From the IMG/VR virus record IMGVR_UViG_3300049477_000066, positions 1-43,695 of that record: 43,695 nucleotides of DNA. One strand, given 5' to 3'. The translations under genes were made by a program, and so were the position numbers. Each line of letters opens with the position of its first letter. Position 1 is the first letter of the stretch. A model generated the notes under the pieces. It worked only from the letters and a program-made list of their open reading frames with translations. It was not told the DNA's origin and did no database searches. This DNA is from a virus. Below are positions 1-6,798 of the stretch, in pieces.

Positions 1-165
1 GCTGAGTACGATGCCAAGGTTAAGACTCCTGTTTATAACTATGGCAACGGTGGCTACTACGGCAAGAACTACTACACAAACAACACAAAGTTCTGCCACA
101 AAACAAGACAGTGGATTGCAGACGACGATGCTGTGGGAAAGAACCTACCCAGACAAGGGAACAAT
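1..165. repeat. Assembly overlap with 43531-43695 (same genomic locus)
   Basis: Bases 1-165 match 43531-43695 except at positions 25, 33, 37 and 38. Positions 39-165 (127 bases) are identical. The simplest explanation is a circular assembly graph opened at a 127-mer, with the first 38 bases taken from a variant strain. A genuine short terminal repeat of the virion DNA is less likely but not excluded. Confidence 0.9.
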
Positions 166-381
166 ACTGGGACTCAGTCTGGGACGGGTAATCTAATACT
201 AAGGGACGGAAGATTAATCCAAGTTAATATGCTTAAGCGTTATGCCAAGCAATTCAAACAGGAGATGGGACGTAAGCATCTTGGACTGCAAGAATTAAAG
301 GATTACATAGAAGCTATATTCAACATGCTAACAACAGAGGAGACAAAGAGTGAATCAAACAACACAACAGCAACGCTATAG
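1..381 (+). CDS. C-terminal part of the JAB/JAMM peptidase (continues from 43069)
   Basis: This is the end of the gene that starts at 43069 and runs off the right edge. Reading frame 1 from base 1 matches the frame at 43531, and bases 1-165 repeat 43531-43695. Joined across the junction the protein is about 280 residues. The piece here lies outside the JAMM core: a Tyr/Gly/Asn-rich stretch, then a charged helical tail ending in a Thr/Asn-rich terminus. The stop at 379-381 lies inside the E1 gene, whose GTG start is at 350, so the two are translationally coupled. Compared with the right-hand copy, residues read Thr and Asn where that copy has Ala and Ala, which looks like strain variation. Confidence 0.85.
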   Translation, partial: AEYDAKVKTPVYNYGNGGYYGKNYYTNNTKFCHKTRQWIADDDAVGKNLPRQGNNTGTQSGTGNLILRDGRLIQVNMLKRYAKQFKQEMGRKHLGLQELKDYIEAIFNMLTTEETKSESNNTTATL

Positions 382-1009
382 CATGGTGTATATGACAAGA
401 CATAAGGATATTATTCCTGAGTCTGTCACTAATACACCTATCACTATCATCGGCGCTGGTGCTATTGGTTCTCATGTATCCATGGGACTAGCACGAATGG
501 GATTCGCTAATCAAATGGTGATGGACTTCGACACTGTCGACGAGTTCAACATGGGATGCCAAGGTTATATGCCCAGCGATATCGGCAAGCTCAAGACAGA
601 TGCGCTAGCTCTAAAGTTCAACGAGCTAACAGGCAGCAGGCTATCCACTATGGGTAAGTACAGTGGTGGATATATTCCCGGCCGTATTATTATTGCAGCA
701 GCAGATAGCATGGCAGTGCGCAAGTTGATATGGGAAAACAGTAAGACTGCAAACCTATTCATTGACATCCGCATGGCCGCTGAGTACGCTCTTATCTATA
801 CTTCAAAGATGGAAGGGTATGATAAGACATTGTACTCTGACGAGTCTGCCGAACAGGAGAGATGCACAGCTAAGGCCACAGTCTACACTGCTATGCTAGC
901 AAGTGGTGCCGTGTGTAAAATTGTTAAAGACCATCTGGTTGATAACAAGAATACAAGGAGTGTCGTATGGAACATACAATCAAACGATTGCCGCTGGTTC
1001 AATGCGTGA
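350..1009 (+). CDS. E1-like ubiquitin-activating enzyme, ThiF/MoeB family
   Basis: A 219-residue ThiF/E1-type protein that would adenylate the C-terminus of the phage Ubl and pass it to the E2. Visible features are a Rossmann nucleotide loop GAGAIGSH at residues 35-42, an Asp pair at 60-61 (MDFD), the family pattern N-x-G-C-Q ... D-I-G-K-L-K at 67-82 (Cys where Arg is usual), and Cys172 in ERCTAKATVYTAML, placed like the catalytic Cys of ThiF-type E1s. It starts at GTG 350 after GAGGAGA and overlaps the JAB end by 32 bases; an ATG at 383 is an alternative. No separate Ubl-fold or SCCH domain is present, so this is a minimal E1. It follows Ubl, E2 and JAB in the same operon. Confidence 0.88.
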   Translation: MNQTTQQQRYSMVYMTRHKDIIPESVTNTPITIIGAGAIGSHVSMGLARMGFANQMVMDFDTVDEFNMGCQGYMPSDIGKLKTDALALKFNELTGSRLSTMGKYSGGYIPGRIIIAAADSMAVRKLIWENSKTANLFIDIRMAAEYALIYTSKMEGYDKTLYSDESAEQERCTAKATVYTAMLASGAVCKIVKDHLVDNKNTRSVVWNIQSNDCRWFNA

Positions 1010-1131
1010 TCTGTTTCGGTGAATGTAAATGCAAGTACAGAGTTTACGAAGAGGATGATGCAAATGAATACAACAAAGAACATGATGGTAGCGATAGACA
1101 TCGAGACAGTGAGCCAAGGACAAAGAGCTAA
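967..1131 (+). CDS. Small Cys-rich protein, overlapping its neighbours
   Basis: A 54-residue ORF in a different frame, starting at ATG 967 with an excellent AAGGAG site six bases upstream. Residues 13-22 carry the cluster C-x2-C-x3-C-x-C (CVICFGECKC), which could bind zinc or iron, followed by a very acidic tail. It overlaps the E1 end by 43 bases and the exonuclease start by 68, bridging the two. The ribosome site and the Cys cluster argue that it is translated. No family is recognised and it could be a chance ORF. Confidence 0.55.
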   Translation: MEHTIKRLPLVQCVICFGECKCKYRVYEEDDANEYNKEHDGSDRHRDSEPRTKS

Positions 1132-1714
1132 CGCTTACACTGACGGACTCATGCCTAAGACTGGCAATCTAAAAGACCCTGCCAAGATTAAGGTAGCGAT
1201 TGAAGAGAAGAGAGAAGAGGCAAGATCAAAGCATGGACTACACTGGTGGACTGGTAAGATTATCAGCGTTGCCATGTGCGGTGTTGACCATAAGCTTGAG
1301 CATGTTATAGCTGGTCATGACGAGGCTGATATATTAACAGAGCTTGCCAATAGTTTGAATCATAAAGCGGTAACACTGGTAGGTAAAAACTCTAAGGACT
1401 TTGACTTCCCGTTTATGATAGGCAGATACATGGCCAACAACCTATCAGTGCCTAGAGTTTTTAAAGACAGAAGTAATTCACTGGATGTTATGGATATATT
1501 CTCTAGGAATATGTCATCAGCACAGTATGGCAAGCTTGCTGATTACGCTCATGGTCTAGGCTTAGGTGAAAAGTTATTACATGGTGGTATGGTACAGAAT
1601 TTATATAACGAAATTCTTGCAGGCGACATCAGTAAATGGAAGGACATTACTGATTACAATATGCAAGATGCAAAGCTTACGGCTGAAATAGCAAGGAGAT
1701 ATTACTATGCGTGA
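1064..1714 (+). CDS. DnaQ-like (DEDDy) 3'-5' exonuclease
   Basis: A 216-residue ribonuclease-H-fold exonuclease. Exo I motif is AIDIET (Asp12, Glu14), Exo II is in GKNSKDFDFPFM, and Exo III is Y-N-M-Q-D near the C-terminus, giving the DEDDy signature of the polymerase-B proofreading type. It stands alone, with no polymerase domain. The start is ambiguous: ATG 1064 sits nine bases after GAGG, while 1055, 1058, 1082 and an upstream GTG 1019 are in frame. It probably trims 3' ends during replication or recombination, alongside the primase, SSB and Sak4-like genes downstream. Confidence 0.75.
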   Translation: MNTTKNMMVAIDIETVSQGQRANAYTDGLMPKTGNLKDPAKIKVAIEEKREEARSKHGLHWWTGKIISVAMCGVDHKLEHVIAGHDEADILTELANSLNHKAVTLVGKNSKDFDFPFMIGRYMANNLSVPRVFKDRSNSLDVMDIFSRNMSSAQYGKLADYAHGLGLGEKLLHGGMVQNLYNEILAGDISKWKDITDYNMQDAKLTAEIARRYYYA

Positions 1715-1934
1715 TATGACAGGTAAGTGTTACTACATTGGCAAAGGTGACAGTACATCAATGCTTGCTTTTGTATCTAACGAAGAGGCAATAATGATGT
1801 ACACAACCAGTCCTCCACTTATTATCTCAGATGCAATGGAGGCAATAATACGCAGGATGGCGCAATCCAAAGACATAGAAGAGAGAGCATTGGCAGATGG
1901 ACTAATGGAATACGCAGGCAATATGTATGAGTGA
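1707..1934 (+). CDS. Hypothetical protein, 75 aa
   Basis: Starts at ATG 1707 after AAGGAG and overlaps the exonuclease end by eight bases. The sequence is mixed alpha/beta without Cys clusters or membrane segments. Residues 40-75 look helical and carry a run of Met, Ala and Glu. No family recognised. It overlaps the next gene by eight bases, so it belongs to the same tightly packed operon. Confidence 0.7.
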   Translation: MRDMTGKCYYIGKGDSTSMLAFVSNEEAIMMYTTSPPLIISDAMEAIIRRMAQSKDIEERALADGLMEYAGNMYE

Positions 1935-2316
1935 GAAGGTAAGATTGGTTAGAAGTTTAGGTACTAGAATGCATTACGCTCATGGCAAGTACAATACAAT
2001 TATGAACCTTGAGGCAGTGAGGCAGATACTAATAGACGGAGAGGACATAGAAGTTGTTCCGTCTAATAGATTTGAACCAACGTCGCCACCACATTTAGAA
2101 AGGAACTTGCTACTATCTATACTCAGAGTTCAAGAATGTGAAGGGCGAGAGATTGGTGATCTGTTGAATAGGATAATAAGAAATGGAGGGCTTAGCAATT
2201 ACGCCGAGCTATTAGAGAGGAGAGTGTTAAATGGTAAACCCAACAGCGGAAAAGTTTGCAAAGGAAATGAGAAGAAAGATGGCAGAGAAGAACGTGAACA
2301 ACAAGACCATCTCTGA
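1927..2316 (+). CDS. Possible PhaR-like DNA-binding protein (PHB accumulation regulator fold)
   Basis: A 129-residue protein. Residues 13-95 resemble the PHB/PHA-accumulation regulator domains: KYNT followed by N-L-E-A-V-R-Q-I-L, then GEDIEVV, then a Leu-rich helix and L-L-N-R-I-I-R-N-G-G, which tracks the family pattern of YDT, L-x-x-L-V, GEDF-x-V and L-x-x-L-I-R-x-Y-G. The usual NRRLY core is degenerate. The last 29 or so residues overlap the next gene out of frame and are hydrophilic. PhaR-type proteins in bacteria repress polyester-granule genes; a phage copy could bind phage or host promoters. The assignment is by eye only. Confidence 0.45.
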   Translation: MSEKVRLVRSLGTRMHYAHGKYNTIMNLEAVRQILIDGEDIEVVPSNRFEPTSPPHLERNLLLSILRVQECEGREIGDLLNRIIRNGGLSNYAELLERRVLNGKPNSGKVCKGNEKKDGREEREQQDHL

Positions 2317-2590
2317 GTACACAGGTGTATCAACCAGCTCAGTGGCCAAGACGGCCAACGGTTCAGTCGATGCGCTCGCTAGTAACTACGCGAAGATATC
2401 GGCAATGCTTGGTATCAATTTGAATTGCTTGAAGGAAGCATCTGGCATCGTTGAGATTGCGCCACAGATTAAGAAGTACCCTAATCATAAAGGTTCATTG
2501 CCTAGAGCTAGCAAGAATAAATTAGAAGAGATGTTTGAGTCACTGTCAAAGGAACTCTCTGACCTTAAGCAAAGGCTAGGTGAGCAATGA
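2231..2590 (+). CDS. Helix-turn-helix-type regulator (XRE/Cro-like N-terminus)
   Basis: A 119-residue protein. Residues 15-55 read as a Cro/XRE-type helix-turn-helix: a Lys/Asn-rich helix, ISEYTGVSTSSVAKTANG, then a helix with L-A-S-N-Y-A-K-I-S-A-M-L-G. The C-terminus (85-119) is a charged coiled coil that could dimerise. It starts at ATG 2231 after GGAGAG and overlaps the preceding gene by 86 bases in another frame. It sits inside an early operon rather than at a divergent promoter, so it is more likely a transcription modulator than a lysogeny repressor. Confidence 0.6.
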   Translation: MVNPTAEKFAKEMRRKMAEKNVNNKTISEYTGVSTSSVAKTANGSVDALASNYAKISAMLGINLNCLKEASGIVEIAPQIKKYPNHKGSLPRASKNKLEEMFESLSKELSDLKQRLGEQ

Positions 2591-2895
2591 GAAGAGATCA
2601 GTTCATAATGATGATGGACATGGTTGCGCTTCATCAGTTCGAGAAGGGTGAAGGCTGCTGTCATTCTATTTACGCTGTCTTCACATTAAAGGATAGGCTA
2701 ACAGCAGATAAAGCGCAGCGCCTATTCGCAAAGCTTATCCGTCCGACGATGGGAAGAAAGGATAACTATGCTTACTGGCTAACCATTGGTGATGATTATA
2801 CAAGTTCGCCTAATGGCAGGCTGTATCGAGATTTGTGCCTTGGACTATTTAAAGAGTTAGTATTAGAGCGTAAGCTATATAGGCGTTTATGGTGA
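2587..2895 (+). CDS. Hypothetical protein, 102 aa
   Basis: Begins with an ATGA overlap on the preceding stop. The sequence has a Met-rich N-terminus, a small Cys pair (GCCHS) near residue 24 and an alternating alpha/beta pattern with conserved-looking W and Y residues. No membrane segment and no recognised domain. Its coupling to the HTH gene suggests co-expression. Confidence 0.65.
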   Translation: MRRDQFIMMMDMVALHQFEKGEGCCHSIYAVFTLKDRLTADKAQRLFAKLIRPTMGRKDNYAYWLTIGDDYTSSPNGRLYRDLCLGLFKELVLERKLYRRLW

Positions 2896-3032
2896 CAATA
2901 ATTCGCAGGCTGATATGCTTTGATTGCGGAATCAACTGTGATCTGTACGAGACAGAGCATGAGCATGGCGTCAGGAATATAATGTGCAAAGATTGCATAA
3001 GAGAGCAGGAGAAAGACAGCGATGAAGACTAG
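2892..3032 (+). CDS. Zinc-ribbon microprotein, 46 aa
   Basis: GTG start at 2892 overlaps the preceding TGA (GTGA arrangement), and the stop at 3030-3032 overlaps the next ATG region. Two Cys pairs (C-x2-C at CFDC and again at CKDC, with an extra Cys between) form a probable zinc ribbon, followed by an acidic tail. No strong ribosome site is seen, so expression would depend on coupling. Confidence 0.55.
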   Translation: MTIIRRLICFDCGINCDLYETEHEHGVRNIMCKDCIREQEKDSDED

Positions 3033-3219
3033 GAAGAAAAAGAAACTAACCGCGACGATGTGGGCGGTGAAATATAAAAATAAATTGTTCACGCACAAAT
3101 TGTTTCGCACTAAATTGGAAGCAATCGACTCAATGACAAGCGGCGGACTTTATTGTAGCTGGAAAGAATTGGCTTATCTAGGCTACCGCGCAATCAAAGT
3201 AAAGGTGACTGAAATATGA
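3022..3219 (+). CDS. Hypothetical basic protein, 65 aa
   Basis: Starts at ATG 3022 with AGGAG about ten bases upstream. Lys-rich N-terminus (KTRKKKK), then a compact sequence with several aromatic residues. It marks the start of a stretch with lower GC and different codon choice (AAA, AAT, TTA, GCG) than its neighbours. No family recognised. Confidence 0.6.
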   Translation: MKTRKKKKLTATMWAVKYKNKLFTHKLFRTKLEAIDSMTSGGLYCSWKELAYLGYRAIKVKVTEI

Positions 3220-3437
3220 AATGGAGTGACAGTATTAATATGTCTTTAAGTCACAGAGATATTGAAATATTCAAGCACTCATTAGAGCTATTAAGAAAAA
3301 AGATTGCAAAATCTGCATCTGTAGAGCGTAGCCATTTTGGCGCTGGAAGCTTAACAGAGCTAGAAGAATATATTGAGCATTTACAGAGATGCATTGATGC
3401 GGCGTTAGAAAATCAAGTGATGACTACAGGTGAATAA
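3216..3437 (+). CDS. Hypothetical protein, 73 aa
   Basis: ATGA overlap with the preceding gene. Predicted mostly helical, with heptad-like Leu spacing at residues 14-35 and 46-65, so probably a small helical hairpin. It lies in the AT-rich insert. No recognised domain. Confidence 0.6.
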   Translation: MKWSDSINMSLSHRDIEIFKHSLELLRKKIAKSASVERSHFGAGSLTELEEYIEHLQRCIDAALENQVMTTGE

Positions 3438-3464
3438 TATAGGCAATCAAGCTGAGGGGGGATT

Positions 3465-3677
3465 ATGACATTTATAACACAGAAACTTAAGCCGTTTACC
3501 GTTCCTGATTTTGTTACAGTGGAAAGCGTTCCAAACCAAAGGCAAAATGGCGTAGATTTTAAGGAAGGTATCCATATTAGGGACGTACCAAGAGAAACAC
3601 TTGAAAAAATGTGCGAAGAATTTAAAGCGGTTTTGTTGCAAAAAGCTGGTTATGAAACTATAGATAATCAAGGTTAG
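3465..3677 (+). CDS. Conserved-type small phage protein, 70 aa
   Basis: Starts at ATG 3465 after GGGGGGA. The layout, PDFVTVESVPN ... IHIRDVPRETLEKMCEEFKA ... KAGY, resembles small proteins common in phage genomes that end in an L-x-x-L-C-D-E-F-R helix and K-A-G, whose function is unknown. I recognise the pattern but cannot give a function. Confidence 0.6.
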   Translation: MTFITQKLKPFTVPDFVTVESVPNQRQNGVDFKEGIHIRDVPRETLEKMCEEFKAVLLQKAGYETIDNQG

Positions 3678-3685
3678 GGGGATTT

Positions 3686-3919
3686 ATGGATGACGGAAAT
3701 ATTGATGATTACGATGGGTACTCCATGGAAACAAGCGATGTTAAAACAGTCACAATCGTAGCAGCGGAGTACGCGAAATTAAAAGCGATAGACGCAAAAG
3801 TGAAAAAGCTAAAATCATTATTGCTATTAACTGACCCAGTAGTTTCAATGAATGAAGTAAACGGAATTGCACTTGAACAGTGGCAAGAATTTATTAAATG
3901 TTTTCCAGATGAGGCGTGA
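3686..3919 (+). CDS. Hypothetical protein, 77 aa
   Basis: Good ribosome site AGGGGGA before ATG 3686. Acidic N-terminus (residues 2-16, many Asp), then a Lys/Leu helix (AKLKAIDAKVKKLKSLLLL) that is likely a coiled coil, then a short C-terminal helix. It belongs to the AT-rich insert. No family recognised. Confidence 0.6.
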   Translation: MDDGNIDDYDGYSMETSDVKTVTIVAAEYAKLKAIDAKVKKLKSLLLLTDPVVSMNEVNGIALEQWQEFIKCFPDEA

Positions 3920-3920
3920 G

Positions 3921-4019
3921 ATGAAAGAATTTCCAGACTTAATACCTATTTTAATTATAGTAAATTTAATCACAGCATTTGTTTACGGATTAATTTATGC
4001 AGGGTGGTCAATAAAATGA
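3921..4019 (+). CDS. Single-pass membrane microprotein, 32 aa
   Basis: ATG 3921 follows GAGG six bases upstream, and the stop overlaps the next ATG as ATGA. Nearly the whole protein (residues 6-28) is a hydrophobic segment, LIPILIIVNLITAFVYG and onward, with short charged ends. It is probably a membrane-inserted microprotein. Coupling on both sides supports translation. Confidence 0.55.
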   Translation: MKEFPDLIPILIIVNLITAFVYGLIYAGWSIK

Positions 4020-4279
4020 GCGCAGGATTTTTGATTAGTGATATTGGGATAGATAAAACTGCAAGTTATTTTGACTTAACGCGCGAGCAGGTGTTGGCGA
4101 TGATGGCAGGCGGCGCAACTACTTCTGATGATATTTACAGACTGAAAAAAGCAGGCAAAGAGCTTAGGGAGTTAATTGAAATGGCAAAAACACCTGATAG
4201 CGGTAGTCCTAATTATTTACCTAACGGAGTACCGCAACCTAAAAAAGAAAAATCACAATGGGGGAGAAAATGGTTTTAA
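4016..4279 (+). CDS. Hypothetical protein, 87 aa
   Basis: ATG 4016 overlaps the preceding stop (ATGA). Residues 5-60 contain a helix-turn-helix-like stretch, IDKTASYFDLTREQVLAMM, which could bind DNA, followed by a Lys/Glu helix and a Pro/Ser/Asn-rich tail. The stop lies inside the next gene. The HTH idea is tentative. Confidence 0.55.
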   Translation: MSAGFLISDIGIDKTASYFDLTREQVLAMMAGGATTSDDIYRLKKAGKELRELIEMAKTPDSGSPNYLPNGVPQPKKEKSQWGRKWF

Positions 4280-5121
4280 GAATTATAATGTTGTTACTGC
4301 TACTTGCCTGCGAAAAACCACAACCGCCGACACCTAAGCCGGAACCTGTGCCACCTGTAAATGTTGGCGAGTTAAGTAGAGGGTTCACATTAGACAACGT
4401 GGAAAATATTTCAGGCATTGTTAAATCAATCAAAGCGATGCCGTTCAAGCCGTCTGTTCGAATAGTGTTCGATTTCCCCGAAAAGCCAGCAGGTTATCGA
4501 GATGCAGTTGAGTCGATTTGCCAGATTGCTACTTGCTTAGGTCAACCAAGTGACTCGGTTTATAGCGGTAAAATGTCAGTGACGCAATTTAAGCAGCGAT
4601 TTAAAGAATACGTTGACGCCTTTCCTCAAATTAATTATTGGGAAACAACAAACGAAGCCAATATGTGCGACGAGTGCGACCCTGTAAGTAGAACAAAACT
4701 AATTATAGCACAGGCCGACGAGGCATTAAAGATTGTTAAAGCTGCTGGAAAAAAATCGGTCTTTGTGCCATATTGGAACACTAAAACCTGCGCCGACAAC
4801 AATGGGGATTATTATGAATGGACAGTTAAAAATATTTCTGCATACGTTAAAGCCGAAACGGATATTGTTGCACTTAGTGTCTATGGTTTTGATTGTGATG
4901 GCAGCGAACCTAGTCATACTATGCTTGATCGTGAGCTTGATAGGTTTGCCAGCTTATTTCCCAAAGCACACATTATGGTTGGTGAATATGGCAAGCAAGG
5001 CTCGACAAGTATTATGCGACATTATCTATCATATCGACGCATTGGATTCGGCGGTTATTGGTGGGGAAGCCAAGACTTAATTAATACCAGTGGTGCTATG
5101 TGGAAGGAGTTTGTAAAATGA
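4270..5121 (+). CDS. Lipoprotein glycoside hydrolase-like protein (clan GH-A-type TIM barrel)
   Basis: A 283-residue exported lipoprotein. It has a short signal peptide with lipobox LLLAC (Cys14), a Pro-rich linker (residues 17-30), then a (beta/alpha)8-like domain. Glu129 in WETTNE fits the acid/base Glu that follows Asn in clan GH-A enzymes, and Glu239 in IMVGEYG fits the nucleophile Glu at the end of strand 7. The aromatic GGYWWGSQD near residue 263 also suits a sugar cleft. ATG 4270 follows GGGGGAG and gives a normal signal peptide. The gene ends the AT-rich insert and looks like a moron that alters the infected cell surface or degrades host polysaccharide. The substrate is unknown. Confidence 0.7.
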   Translation: MVLRIIMLLLLLACEKPQPPTPKPEPVPPVNVGELSRGFTLDNVENISGIVKSIKAMPFKPSVRIVFDFPEKPAGYRDAVESICQIATCLGQPSDSVYSGKMSVTQFKQRFKEYVDAFPQINYWETTNEANMCDECDPVSRTKLIIAQADEALKIVKAAGKKSVFVPYWNTKTCADNNGDYYEWTVKNISAYVKAETDIVALSVYGFDCDGSEPSHTMLDRELDRFASLFPKAHIMVGEYGKQGSTSIMRHYLSYRRIGFGGYWWGSQDLINTSGAMWKEFVK

Positions 5122-5306
5122 AATGTCAAAGATGCGAGAAGGATGATGGAAAAGATTTACGCTACAAATTAAAGTGGACGATGTTCGGCAAGTTATTGTA
5201 TCCACCACTACAGTCTTATGAAAAGCTGGGAGAGATAGAGATGGATATTTGTGGTGAATGTTCAGAACAATTAGTAAAGGTTAAGTATGCAGATAAAAAC
5301 GAATGA
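5118..5306 (+). CDS. Zinc-ribbon protein, 62 aa
   Basis: ATG 5118 overlaps the glycosidase stop (ATGA) and lies eight bases after AAGGAG. Cys pairs at CQRC (residues 3-6) and CGEC near residue 46 suggest one treble-clef or ribbon zinc site. GC and codon use return to the level of the replication genes. It overlaps the Sak4-like gene by 20 bases. Confidence 0.65.
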   Translation: MKCQRCEKDDGKDLRYKLKWTMFGKLLYPPLQSYEKLGEIEMDICGECSEQLVKVKYADKNE

Positions 5307-5982
5307 TACTAATGCACGTATTGAGCGTGTGACTTCACTGTCGATGGCAGATAGTGGCAAGGGTAAGACATACTTTATCGGGACGATCTGCAATCATGGC
5401 AAGCCGTTTATAATAGACACTGAGGGTGGGCTGGCAACGATAGCAAATAAGCAATTTGATTATGTCAGTGTTAACTCTTGGGAAGAACTAAGAGAAGCAT
5501 GTGCATGGTACTACAACAACTGGCAAGCGAAAGGTTATACGCATCTAGTCATAGACTCTATCACTAGGGCGCAGCAATACCTTGTCAACCAAGTAAGTAA
5601 AGATGGCAAGCTAACACAGTCGCAGTGGGGCGAAGTGCTTACGCATCTGCGTGTGCTAATTGACAAGCTCACAAAGACATGCCCTACTAGTTTGCACATG
5701 ACCGCTATGGCAATGGAGTCGAGAGATGAATTGACTGGAGCGATCAAGATATACCCAAACATACAGGGTTCATTCAGGTATGACTTGGCCGGATATTTTG
5801 ATATAGTCGTGTACCATAATTGCGGAGAGCGTGACGGTAAGCAAGTGTACTGGATTCAAACGCAAGGCGATGAACGTATATTAGCTAGGTCTAGGTATCA
5901 GCAAGTGAAGGAATTTAAAAAGATAGAACTAAATAACTATTGCATTATCGCAGAGTTATTAACTAACGGAGGAACAAAATGA
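5287..5982 (+). CDS. Sak4-like RecA-fold ATPase (single-strand annealing/recombinase)
   Basis: A 231-residue RecA-fold NTPase. Walker A is DSGKGKT at residues 22-28, Walker B is HLVIDS near residue 95, and a sensor-like segment (LHMTAMAMES) follows. Length and layout match the phage Sak4/AAA_24 ATPases that promote annealing and recombination of single-stranded DNA. The SSB gene starts at its stop (ATGA-type overlap), and this ATPase-SSB pairing is typical for Sak4. It probably serves recombination-dependent replication. Confidence 0.72.
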   Translation: MQIKTNDTNARIERVTSLSMADSGKGKTYFIGTICNHGKPFIIDTEGGLATIANKQFDYVSVNSWEELREACAWYYNNWQAKGYTHLVIDSITRAQQYLVNQVSKDGKLTQSQWGEVLTHLRVLIDKLTKTCPTSLHMTAMAMESRDELTGAIKIYPNIQGSFRYDLAGYFDIVVYHNCGERDGKQVYWIQTQGDERILARSRYQQVKEFKKIELNNYCIIAELLTNGGTK

Positions 5983-6395
5983 CAATGGACTTTAACTTCT
6001 TTAAGCCTACTCAGGAAGATTTCGATGAGGCGTTGAAGGATGTAACGAATCTAAAACACAATGAATCCTATAGCTTTCTAATCACGGAGGTTAAAGAGGA
6101 CGTTGACAATGAAGGAAAGCCACGAGTTATACTTAAGACAAGTATCCTTGACACTGACCAGAAAGGTAAAAACTATAGCTTCTTTATCAGAAGCAACCCG
6201 ACTGGGAAGAGACAGTGGATTGAAATCCTTAGCTGCTTCTACTCTCATGAGCAGATCATTGCTGGGTTATCTCCTGCCTCTTTAGTCGCTAAGCAGTTCA
6301 GCTCGACCTGTAAAGTGACCGCGAAGGACGGGAAGGAGTATGCTAACTTTTATACTTTCAAGCCTACTACTAAGACAGATGACATACCTTTTTAG
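5979..6395 (+). CDS. Single-stranded DNA-binding protein
   Basis: A 138-residue protein with an OB-like body and the diagnostic acidic SSB tip DDIPF at the extreme C-terminus, the tail that recruits partner proteins in bacterial SSBs. It starts at ATG 5979 after GGAGGA and overlaps the Sak4-like gene by four bases. The body is divergent from host SSB, but the tip and the pairing with the ATPase make the call fairly firm. Confidence 0.75.
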   Translation: MTMDFNFFKPTQEDFDEALKDVTNLKHNESYSFLITEVKEDVDNEGKPRVILKTSILDTDQKGKNYSFFIRSNPTGKRQWIEILSCFYSHEQIIAGLSPASLVAKQFSSTCKVTAKDGKEYANFYTFKPTTKTDDIPF

Positions 6396-6786
6396 CCCGA
6401 CAGATATAATCACTTACGCTTCCCGATTTGTAGGAACACCCTACACTTGGGGAGGCAGTAGTGCTGATGAAGGATTTGATTGCTCAGGCTTTATCTATGA
6501 AGTTCTTAGCGCGTATGGAGTAGAGAAGCCAGCGATCAGACCTACAGCACAGTCGCTCTATGAGTTCTACTCAAGACGCAAGCCGCTTATGTCAGAGGTC
6601 AGGGCAGCATCGCTTCTGTTTTTTGGCGAATCTCTAGATAAGATCACACATGTAGCAATCGCTAATAACGATTGGCAAATGATTGAAGCTGGTGGTGAAG
6701 GAAGCAATGCTAATAGAAAAGGCACCGTAAGATACAGGCCAATAAGCAATAGGAAAGATTTCCTAATTGCTGTTAGCATACTTTAA
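6379..6786 (+). CDS. NlpC/P60-family cysteine peptidase (probable endolysin)
   Basis: About 135 residues. The classic NlpC/P60 layout is present: ASRFVGTPYTWGG, then F-D-C-S-G-F with the catalytic Cys, and T-H-V-A-I with the catalytic His, followed by a polar residue region. Members cut gamma-D-Glu-diaminopimelate or similar peptidoglycan bonds. ATG 6379 overlaps the SSB end by 17 bases; an upstream ATG 6340 sits behind AAGGAG but would add an odd hydrophobic stretch within the SSB overlap. It is the best endolysin candidate in the genome, although it lies in the replication operon. Confidence 0.75.
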   Translation: MTYLFSPTDIITYASRFVGTPYTWGGSSADEGFDCSGFIYEVLSAYGVEKPAIRPTAQSLYEFYSRRKPLMSEVRAASLLFFGESLDKITHVAIANNDWQMIEAGGEGSNANRKGTVRYRPISNRKDFLIAVSIL

Positions 6787-6798
6787 CAGGAGAGCAAT

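Noticed and set aside
133-381. Separate 82-residue gene starting at ATG 133
   Set aside because: It is in frame with base 1 and with the JAB gene across the circular joint, so it is the C-terminus of that protein.
2231-2590. Lysogeny repressor
   Set aside because: The HTH-like gene is inside a long early operon, and no integrase, excisionase or divergent repressor promoter is seen.
4733-5080. 115-residue frame inside the glycosidase gene
   Set aside because: Alternative frame of a gene with a signal peptide and well-placed catalytic Glu residues; no ribosome site.
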